From the NCBI GenBank assembly GCA_016617855.1, contig JAECUM010004932.1, forward strand, positions 104,188 through 168,187: a DNA stretch of 64,000 nt, in the 5' to 3' direction. The translations under genes were made by a program, and so were the position numbers. Shown piece by piece: positions 29,201 through 41,329 of this stretch. The notes beneath the pieces were generated by a model that saw only the letters and a program-made list of their open reading frames with translations, was not told the DNA's origin and made no database searches. Source of the stretch: Megalonaias nervosa (Eukaryota > Mollusca > Bivalvia > Unionida > Unionidae). Numbering within the stretch: the first letter of the stretch is position 1; every line of letters starts with the position of its first letter.

Positions 29201-32200
29201 GATAACACTTTGCCTGGGCATCTTTATAGCACTGGGTTCAGTCCCCAGTACAGACATGTTCAAGTTCAGAGAGGTTTAGAGTCAAATATTGTTTGTTTTC
29301 CCTTGGTTTCCAGTTTACTTTCCAGTCCTTGTTTGTAGCAACATTCGATCCATTTAGAAAATAAATTCAGTATTTGTGAGATACCAGTTTTTCATGGGTT
29401 TTGTAGTTGCCAAAAACCTCATTTAAGAACCCTACAGTTATCCTTCTGTGTGTGTGAAACAATAAAACACCCCCTATCCATTCATGTGACAGAACAGAGA
29501 AGTTAACTTAGGACAGATCCGGAGATTTGCAAACTGTGGTTGGAAGTTTTGACTTCAAAAGAGGGAGAATTTTCAATGATTATGGCAAATTTTTCATTGC
29601 GGCACATGTATTTGGGTATTTATAAAGCTGGGGTCACTATGTGGTTGGTTTTGTAGTTTTCAGCTGTTTGTATGAGAATGTTTGTGCAATTTCCAAGTCA
29701 GGGAACAATATTTTGACTTGATCTGAAAACTGATCTGCTACCATAAAGGGGAGATTATATTCAGCTATAAACTTGGCAAATAGTGTCTTTCATTTATATT
29801 TTTATCCACATTTGATGTGATTCTGCAAGCATAGATTTCAGTGATGGTGCATTTGTCGCTTTTAATATGCGGCATGGTGCATAATGTCATTCTTTCCACC
29901 TTAGCAGATTTTAAAATCAGCATAACAGGAAGAGCAGAATCAATATTCATATCCTTTGAACTTGATTCCAACCACTGAAATTTCTATTTCCATCCATTAT
30001 TAATTTTTGTGTGATATTTTAGTTGCTTAAATGTTGGCATTTTAACATTGTGAAATAATGTACATTTTATACATCTGGACAAACTTTAAACACTGAAGCC
30101 AAATTGACCCAGGTGTCTTATGCTGATTGATCTTGTTAGTAATCTGACAATAATAAATTGATTTAAAATGAATATTGCTACCTGCTTCAGCAATTTGCAG
30201 AAGGGTTTTGTTATGTGGTCAACTTTTAGTAGATCACATGACTCCAGAAAGTCATTCCTCTGACAATGGCCTTGACTGGTAAGGTCGAAAGCTAAAGAGT
30301 AATAACATATTATGCTACAGAAAGGTATCTATTCTTAGTTTTATAATCAATTAATCTCTTTTATCCCTTTGAAATTGCTTCTGACTATACATAGTATAAT
30401 CCATGTCAACTATCTTCAGTGAAACCAGCCAACGATGCTGACAGAATCAGAGGGGTGTTAATTGCTTTATGCTGCTTGAAATTAGCAACTAAATCATCTT
30501 GCTCTGCTTAAGTAAATTCAGTCACATGATCACAGGCAGTATTATTGTAAATATACTCTACTGGAAGCAAGGTGTGAAAAATGGAAGGAAAAACATAATT
30601 TCAGTAATAATTCTACATACACATGAGATTTTCATGAGTGCTGGGGGGGCTGGAAGACTCTAATCATCTCAGGAAGAAAACCCTCCCATTAGGGAGGTTC
30701 ATTGTATTCCTATCCATGAATATAAGTAACAACAAAAATGTTAATTTTAACAAAAAAGGAAAATTGATAGCCATGAAAAAAAATGAATTCACTTCTAATT
30801 ACAGTTAATGTGAAATAAAATTGAAGTTTAAACATGGCTCAAGACATAGGTGATAGTACTGGTTGGTCTTCAAGATTTTGAAAAATGGGGATTTATAGAG
30901 AATATAATGCTAGGATATGACAACTGTGGGAATCCAACACATGATGTAACAAGTACAACAACAAATTCTGCAAGCGCTGCTCTGGCCAGTACATTATCAC
31001 ATGCCTGTGAAAGATGGCTCATCAGCCAGTACTTGCCATGTATCTAGTGAATTTAAATACAGTTCAGTTTCACAAGTTATTAGTAAAGTAGACTGAAGTA
31101 ATCTAACTGTCCAATATAATTCTGTATCAGCTAAAAGATGTTTTTCTCAAAAGGTCAAACAAAAAGATAATAAAGTTTTGTATTATACCAGAATTGACTT
31201 GGACAAAAAGCACTAGATAACATTATGGGCATAATCAGTGAAAACTCAAATATCATGAAAATACACAAATTGCTTGTTACATAACACAGCAGTACACATC
31301 CTTGATTCACATTAAATTCTGCATGTTGTATTTGGCAGTAACAGGTCATTCAAGTGAAAACATTCTAAGAACTTGTAATGGTTACACAGATGAAAGCACC
31401 AACCAAGTGATGGCTAATGCCACTACTGAAAATGTTTACAGCAGGAATGGGAAAAAACAGATTGGTTGTTCAGTTACATCTGTCATCAGTGCTGAAGTTT
31501 TGCAAGAAATAGACCTTAATCTGGAACCCCTGACAAATTTTCAAGTGGATAAGCTGACTGCAGACATGCAAAATAATGATGAAACTTTAAAACACAGATT
31601 AAACATTGCTGTGAAAACAACTAACACAGTTAACATCATCATTCAGCCAGAGGGTTTTCATCTGCTCTTACCCATTCAGAACTAGGGAACAATTAATATT
31701 GTTGATCATGTTGCCAAAAGTAATATATAAATTTATAAAATATATAAAAGTAAAAATATAGTGTTTCTTCTTATACTTATGTTTTTAATAGTATATTATT
31801 AATTCAAAATAGAGACAAATTTATGATTTAAGATTTTTTGCATTTTTCATACGTGACTGATAAGTGAATTTCTTCTGCATTCATCAGTTTTACAGAAGTA
31901 TTCTGTAGGTTTGCCCCACAACTTTCTTTGATCTGACAAAATAGCTGTCAAGAAGGAGACATACTCAAACAACAATTGTTTTTGTACCACTGTTTGTTTT
32001 GACAAGATGCTTGAATATACCTGTTGAATATTCACATTATGAATAATTATAGTTGTAAATTTTGTTGAAGGTAATAAACAATTCTGGGCTCTGTTTGAAT
32101 TCAGTAAATAGTTTGTTTTATTGAAATGGAAAATATATATTTCCGCTTCACATCAGCTAATATCATTTTACAGCACAAAAAACAATCCGTTGAACTGAAT

Positions 32201-35200
32201 AAAAGTATTGACCCATAATTGTTGTTGTGATCTTAGAACCATTAAATTCTAAAACTGTGAAAACCACACATCACCTGCCTCTAGTTAGTCATCTGTTGTA
32301 CTGATAGATTATCCCAGGTGTCTTTTGTTTATTTGCACATACATTTTTAAATGCAGGCAGGCATATAATGTACCATTTATGGTACTCTTGTTTGTACATA
32401 TATTGGGTCACAGCTACCAACATTCAGGATCAAGGAAGGTAAAAATCTATATTAATTTTCTTTCTCTATCTGTTTTTACAGTGTGGCCGCCCATATACAG
32501 TCAGTAAGTGCCCAAAATGTGGTTTGGAGATTGGAGGTCAAGGACATGTGGCACGCCCAGGAAATGCTCCTGACCCAGGGTAAAGTATGATGAATTAATG
32601 CTTTGCTTCAGGGTCATATACATACCTGCCATGTCACAAAGAACATGACTTTAGACTCCCATATTCAAGAATATGGTTTGAATTTGTCCAGACACGACTA
32701 TCCTAAAATTGCATATTTAGTGATTAGGGACTACGTATCATTGAGATCTAGCACTGCTGCAAAAATCACTTCCTAATGGTAGTCTACCCCTAACTTTGAA
32801 AAGTTTATCCAGATTAAAAATGAGCATCTTCAGCAGTATATATCTCTCTTAATTCTTTGCCAGTAAAATTGGTATTGACATAAATGTAACTTTGAAATGA
32901 AGATGAAAAATAGAATGACAAGTCTGATTAATAGAGTAAAAGCAATAAATAATTTTAAATAATTTAGCATGTTATGTAACAGCATGTTTGCAGTAAATTC
33001 CTTAACACTAAGTATAAATTACAGTTTTTTTCTTTCATTTTAGGGGCCCAGAGTGGCCAAGTGGTCTAAAGCGCTCAACATTATGGATCACTGCCATCTC
33101 ACCTCTGTCTGTGTGGGTTCGAGTCTCAGGCTCGGCCAGTGTGGATATGTGAGAAAGCTTGCCAGTATCTTCTCATGGGTTGGTGGTTCTTTCCGGGGTT
33201 TTCCTGGACTCTTCCTCCACCCTTTATACTGGCTGCCATGTATAGCCTATCTTGTGCTGAAAAATGGCATTAAACCCTATAACAAACAACAACTTTCATT
33301 TTAATAATTAATATTTAGCATTATTCTTACATATAAAACCTCTGAAAATAAGGTAATATAAACAATTAGAAATAGATAATTATGTCAGCTAGACATTAAG
33401 TTTTAATTGATTATGAAAATTCAGTTACTTACATCATGAATAATGACTCGTTATAGACAAAACCCCCAGCCCCAACCCATAATCCCTCATTTTTGTCTCG
33501 AAAGCATCCCACCACTGTCTAGAAATATGGCACATATGTTCATATCTCACAGCTTTTGCCTTTACTTTTGTGTCATCCACCTTGTTTGTTTGCTAATATC
33601 CACATTCCTACATCAGTCGAGAATTACAATTCACAAGTCTTTCACGTATGAAAAATATATTTGTAGAAGACAGTTCTGTATTGCCCTTTAATAATTGATT
33701 GTTGTTGTGTTTTAGAGGCATAACACCTAATATTCTGTAGCAAAGAAAAAACGCTAAAGATAGGTCTTCATTGTCTTTTCAGTTTACATTACAGTCCTAG
33801 TTATTTTCAGGAAAAAAAAAGAACAGTTCTTGTATGATAGTGAACAGCTAAGTTTGCAACTTGAAGGCTTACTGTCAACATTCAGAATATTAATAGATGG
33901 TATTTACTGTTTGACTAATAAAAACAAATCTAGATATACAGTACATACATTATGGATTATGGAAACATTCCCACTTTGAAAATTAATCCATCCATGCTGT
34001 TTCTGTCGCAGACTGGATATTGTGGTTGTCATTGCTTGTAGTGGATGGAATCAACTTTTATTGCACAAATCACAAAGCTGCAGCAATATAATAATGAAAT
34101 AGTGGAAGTCCACTACATCACATGGAAATTACCTGTCATCTGAGCTATGAAGGACAGTGCAGAATGCTTATATTAAGTTGTACACATTGCCATATAATAT
34201 TCAAAGATTCTTCCACAAAAGTGTATTTACATATGTGTATTGCCAGATATTCAAAAGTTCTGAGCAAAGAATTCAGAGAAAAAAATATTAGATGCTTCAC
34301 AGAATGTAATTAATTAGTTCAATGATAGCGATACTGATGAAAAAGAGATATGATGTTTTTAAACAAACAAAAGGAAAGCAAAACCACCTGTAAGTGTTAG
34401 CAGGTTTAATTCTGTTATTAAAAAAGTGTTGAATGCAGCAATTTATTTTTTCATCCCCACTGTCACTTTTAAATGTTTTACCTGACATGTTACCACACAA
34501 TGAAATATACACAAAGCTATCCAAAATACAACCAGTCCAGCCCCTGTTTAGTAATTGCGACCCAAATATATTTATCCATGTGACACATTTTGTGAGGAAC
34601 AAAACATGTATTTGCTTTAAAGTACACCCGTTTTTATGCAGACTCCACAAAGCACATGCTACTGCATTCTATAACTAATAGCCGATATTTAAATGTGAAA
34701 CTGTTTCCAGATGTCAAGCAAATAATGTTTTTAAGCTCATTTCCTAATTTGTTACATTTTGAGCTGATTATCTTTTTTGAAAAAGTTGACATGAATCCAA
34801 ATAAAACATTTTGTCACAGGGTTTAGTAAGTAGGCCAACAATGTGAAATTACTGAAATTGTGGACATAATCATCCAAGTGGCACTGAGTATTTGGGTACC
34901 GAAACTAAGCTTAAAGTCACAGAAACATGCCGTGAACTCCAAAGTTGAATTAAAATCAGGAATGATCGATGGCTAAATACCAGAAGATATACATGTTTAC
35001 AGCTTAGAAAAATGTTCTTTTTTCCACATTGCAGTAGAAATTCATTTTTCCTATCATATTGTCATCTTTTGCAGTTTGGCCAAAATGCCAATTATTATAC
35101 AAACTTAGTTGTGAAATGGGTATCTGCTGTAGATATGACTGTATTTACTACACAATAAATAGCCTCTAGTTTTGGACATCATTTTGTTTCTAGCATTATG

Positions 35201-38200
35201 TAAATGGAATTTGTTCATAGTCATACTTTTTGTTTCTTGGTTTAACCCATCCAGTATTATGCATAAAGCTGAACACATCATATTTATCAAACAACATAAT
35301 GCCTTGTATATTGCCTGAAATGCTAATGCCTCATGTTTGCCAAGGCATTAAAATGTATGTGATTGCATTTTTTTTGTTGCTTTTTATGTATTGTAGAGGA
35401 ATCTCCGTGTTCATTCATTGATCTGGCATACAATTTCATTAGTGTGACTAATCCTGCAATGATTGATGGATTGTCATGAAACTTTGTGTTATATTATAAT
35501 CATCATTTAAGAATGTGAATATCAGCATATTATTTTGCTCCCAAAATGGTGTTACTGCTTTTTTTTACTTGCAGCTGAATGTGGTCTATTACAAAATCTT
35601 GCGAATGCAATTAGTCACATATTTCAGTGGATCACTTTGAAACTTGGCAGTTGTTATGATCATCATTTCAAGTTTTGCATGTCAACAAACCACATTACGC
35701 TTACAAATTTTGTTGAAGCTGTTATCTTTTTGTCATTTACATTATTGCAGTGTATGGCACAATTGCAGCTAATCCCATAGATAAGTACTTGGTATATTTT
35801 GTGAGTATCACCGGAATATTCACATATGAACAAGTCGCTGCACTCCACAATTTTTTTTGAGAGTTTTCTTCCTTTGTGACTTGCACATGAATGACAGAAT
35901 CTTCCACCACGAAGCATGAGGAATATTAATTATCATCTTCAGTTGCTGCCAACTTTTACTAAAAATAGAAAAACCTGTCAATCATAAATCAACAGTTGCT
36001 ATTTTCAACCTCATCTCAAACCACCAAACCAGTTTCAGCTAAACTAGGCACAGACATTTCAAGTTTGTACAAGTCATGCCAATCCAGCATCAGACAAGGC
36101 CACTAATACTAAAAATAGAAAAAATTTAAACAGCTTTTTAAAAACCACTAAACAGAATTCTATCACGTTTGACTTTGTAATTCTGGCATTAGGACCTTTC
36201 TAATTTTGTACAGATGATGCTGATCTGCTAAATAATATGGCCACCGTTACTTAAACTACAAAAACTTTTATACAACATCGTCTCCAAAACTGTTGAAAAT
36301 AATTTGATCAAACTGTTGACATAAAGACCTTTGAAATTTATACAGTGATGCAGATCCACCGTCAAATATGGCCACCATTACAGAAAGTAGTAAAACCTTT
36401 ACAAAACATCTCACAAAATCACTCAACCGATTGTAACCAAATTCTACAGAATGTTTATATACCTGATCCTGATCTACCATCAAATATGGCCACTATTACA
36501 TAAAAATAGAAGCATATTTTATGACTTCTTCTGGAAAACAGTTAAACAGAATCAGACCAAAGTTGACAGAAGTCATCCTAGCTTAAAGGGCTTTCATATT
36601 CATACAAATTAGCCAATTTAAACATTAAATGCGGATGATGCCATTACTGAAAATAGAAAAAAGCTGGAAACAACTTCACAGGAACTGCTAAGCAGAAATT
36701 GACAAAATTTGACAGAAAGCATTGTGTAATAAGGGCTTCAGATATGACAACTGTTACTTAAGATGGATTAGCCTTTATATTGCTTCTTTTCAAAAAGCTA
36801 CACAACAGAATTTTACAATATTTTACCTAAAACATTTTGGCATGAAGGTCTTTTAAGTTTATACAAATGATCTGCTATTTAATATGGTTGTTTAACTAAA
36901 TAAAGAAGAAGTTTGAATATTTATTTTCAATTAACCAACTTTGATAAATTATGACACCTTTCCGATTGATATAAATGATGCAGATCCACCATCAGATATG
37001 CCTACTGTTACTAAATAGCAAAGCATGTTATACAACTTTATCTATATAAATAACTGAAGGTATCACCTTTCAATATTAGACTATTGATGCTGATATGCCA
37101 TCTCAGCGCCACTTATTTTTCTAAAAGATTTTCCAAATCTCATATGTTTTAAGTAAGTTTCTCTTCCTTTGATAAAGTTCAAAATTGCACCTAACATTTC
37201 TGCTAAAATCAGTCCAAGTCCAAAATCCAACTTAAAAGTAGGAAAATGAACTGGATAATCAGAACTTTTCTGTCTAACAGTTACCCTTTAGAAGAAATAA
37301 AAGAAATAGTATGCTTAACTGTTAGACGGATTCAGTCTGTCACCTTAGCCATATTCCCAGTCCGCCTAAAGTCCATCTGAAATTTGGGTTTTTTAGGCAG
37401 AATACACCCTGAATCCACCTAAAATCCAGGTGGAATCTGCCTAAAAATTTTGTATGGGTATAATTATTGTTTATACTGTCATGATACTTGTCATGTACAT
37501 ATATTCTCTGGAGTACTACGCCACCATTCCAACATTAGATTACTGCAACCTACTTTACATGATGCAGTAACTGTATGGCCTTGCTATATAGGTCAGTTTC
37601 TTAGATACTAAAGTTTGTGCAGTCATGAAATCTAAAATATGCAATCTGAAAAATGAACCACTACACCAAAGTAGATTTCTGTGACCTACATCTACCACCT
37701 GGCTTATGGACTCCTCATCATCAGTCAGTATTGATCATCATTAGCATTGACAGAAACATTCTGTTTTGTTGACATTTGTGTGCATACCATAAACTTAATA
37801 TCTTGTTCAAGTAAATCACTACAGCACATTTATTTGGAGATGATTCAGTTTTAGTAATATGGCAAATAAATCTCCACCAAATTAAAAACCACAAAAAGAT
37901 AATAATTTACCCCAAAGTGTAAGAATATTTCCAAATTTATGTACCACAGATATTAAGCACTCAAATTACTCTTTCTCCTTTTTTTTCATCTGCAGTGTGG
38001 ACCGTACAGAAACAGGACACGTTCTAGGCCGTGCTGAGAACAGGACACAGATTGGTCCAGAGAGAAGTCTTACTCCTGCTTACTGTGGCATCATTCGTCT
38101 TCTGACACATCTCACCATGATGCTAGGAGCCAACATTGATTCACTGGTCAGTTTTCGTCTTGGCTTCATTTTATATATGTCACTTTCAAAAGTGGTCACT

Positions 38201-41200
38201 GCTGTTCTTAAACATTAGCCCCATTTTTATATTCCTGACATTAGGTAGCATCTGTTTTGTTAATCTGTCTATTACCAATTTCATTTCTGCACAATAACTT
38301 TAGTTGTCCACTATCTACTTTTACCACTTTGTGGATGACTTTCACTTGTAGCAAGGAAGAGGTTTATTAATATGGGATCAAAGGTCAAGATAATCGTGAA
38401 TGGAAGAAGTGAAATGATTTGGGCAAATAACATTAGTTCTACGTCACATACCTGGACCAGACTTGTGGATGGTGTGTGCTTTGGGTAAGGAAGAAGCCTA
38501 TAGGTTTTATCAAAATGTCAGAGGACAAGGTAACAAGGTAATATTATCTGTTACCCATCACACATTTGTTTATATTTAGACTCATTCTGGTACTTTGGTG
38601 GAGTATTCATGCTTCACAAGCTTATTTTTAATTTGTTTCATTCCAACCAGATTTCATGAAAAGTTTTATCTCAAAGATCTTAAAGTCTGATGATCAGCAG
38701 ATTTTGATCATATTGTACAAAGTTCTTGCACTTGATTGACTTTGAATATCATGATAGCTTGTGAAAATTTCATCATTATCCCCACACTGGGTATTGTTTT
38801 CTATTCTGTCTGTATGTACATACGTGTGCAGAGTCCTTGAATGCACTTATTAAAACTTGACAAATGAACTTTAATTAGTAATATCTCTGTGGTGCAGATT
38901 GTACCAACACTTTCAGAAAGTTTAATATAGTGGGTGGGATTATTTTCAAAATAATTTCCAAGTTGTATGTCTTACATGACTTAGAATCAGTATATGTAAT
39001 TATAGACCCAAGTATCAGCACACTTCATACTGGGGCTCCAGAGTAACAAAGACCTTGTGAGAGCCTCACCCTATAGCCATATATATATATATATACTTAC
39101 TGGGCATGAAAAGACAACTTTATATGTGCAACTAACATTAACTGCTGTGTTTATCCCATTCCCCAGGGACTGTGTGTTTGGATTTTAACTTTGAAACTAT
39201 TTTAGATCTGCGTGACTCTTCATGCTTCTTGTATGGTTCTAAAAATGTGTCCAATTATATTGAGACCGCAAATTTTGAGTTTCATGTTTAAAAACATGTA
39301 GATCTTGATACTGTTGTTTCTGGTTTTATATCAATAATACTAGCTATGAGACTTCATAATTAGCAAGATTTTTGATGATATGAGTTACCACCTGTGCTTG
39401 ACTTGGTATATTTTCATAAAACACCCAGCTCTTCTATTCCAGTTATCCTGCTTGCACTGGGCAAGCATTGTTTCATTAAGTCTGTCAGATTATATTATTA
39501 TCATAATAATCATTACCAGATTATATTATTATGATAATCATTCCCATATAGCATTTGATCTGAATGCTTGTAATATTTTAGGAACTATGCTTGTAATATT
39601 GTAGGAACTATGAATAAGGAGCTAAATATATACACTGTAATTATGAATGTTTCTTCTTGATAAACCCAGTTCAATTTCAAATTTTGAAAACTGGACTTCC
39701 TGCCCAGACTCTTTTGAGACCACTTGTCTTGAGAAACCAATTTTTTTGCCTGCAGGAATGGTCTCTCAAGACAGATTTTACTGTAGAAATGTTGTTTTTG
39801 TGTCTCTACAGTGTTTCATTGTACAAACTTGTCTTGGTTTAAGTTCATCATCAACTGTTCTTCATATAGAACTACGAACCCAAAGCTGTCAACAGATCTA
39901 ATAGTTATTTCTCACTTAAACATATGATTCCTGCATGATAATCATAATAACCTAGAGCCTTCATTTCCAGGCTGTGAGTCAGTTTATCAAACCAGACATA
40001 ACAGATGGTATGGTTTCTCAGTTTCTATGGCAACATATCGAACATGACCTGGATGACCTTCACAGAGCTCTTGGCAAAAGCTTCGATGATGTTTTCATCA
40101 TTATGCACAGTATATTGTCTGGCGTGATGGAAAGTCCTAGAGAAAGTAAGTTAGTCATTGGTAATTCTATATATGCTGTAATTGAGGTAATAGATAAGAA
40201 CATTGCAGAGTATTTTCTCTGGCATGATGGTACGGAATAGAGATAGTGAGGCTTTGGTAATTCTATATAAATCATTCTGTAATTGGGTAGATAGGTAAGA
40301 ACATTTTCACATTATTTTGTCGGGTATAGAGGTAGTAAGTCATTGGTAATTCTATATATGCTTCAGTTGAGTAGATAGGTACATATATATGCACAGTATT
40401 TTGTCTGGCATGATGGAAGGGCATAGAGATAATGAGTCATTGGTAATTCTGTATGTGCTGTAATTGAGCAGATAGATACATACATACAAAAAGGTTCAAG
40501 CAGATTTTTGTATTTGTGTCTCATTAGTTCAAATCCTTGATGATGAATAAATATTTGTTATACGCTTAAGTACATGTGTTTATAATACTTATCCCCAGGA
40601 ATTTGTTGTTCTGAGCTCAGAGGTTCTTTGTAAGTTCATGAATTAAAAAAATGCTTTGTAACAAACACATTTTTTGTGAAACTTAAGTTTCTGCATTTCT
40701 TTCTTCCACAATATTGAAAGCAAAACTGTTCAGTATCTTGTTATTAATGCCACATATATAGAATCTCTAACTTCTATCTTCAATTGTAGAATCTGTAAAT
40801 CGTATCTTTAATTGTAGAATCTGTAAATCGTATCTTTAATTGTAGAATCTGTAAATCATATCTTTAATTGTAGGATCTGTAAATCATATCTTTAATTGTA
40901 GAATCTGTAAATCGTATCTTTAATTGTAGAATCTGTAAATCATATCTTTAATTGTAGAATCTGTAAATCATATCTTTAATTGTAGAATCTGTAAATCATA
41001 TCTTTAATTGTAGAATCTGTAAATCGTTTCTTTAATTGTAGAATCTATAACTTGTACCTTTCATTGAAAAACTGAGATCCTTCCCATTTCTTATACAACA
41101 AATAAGGTCAATGCAATTTTGTTTTAATATTTAGTCAAGATTGGAGAAGAAATATGTGGATTGATAAGCAAAGACACCAGAAATGAATGGGAAAAGAAGT

Positions 41201-41237
41201 TCTCTGAGAAACATGTGGCTCCATCATTACAGGTATT

Positions 41238-41329
<92 letters not shown>

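Noticed and set aside
33043..33130. tRNA-like A and B boxes considered as a tRNA gene
   Set aside because: No closing acceptor stem; the same head recurs with a long shared body, AAC tail and target duplications, so it is a SINE.
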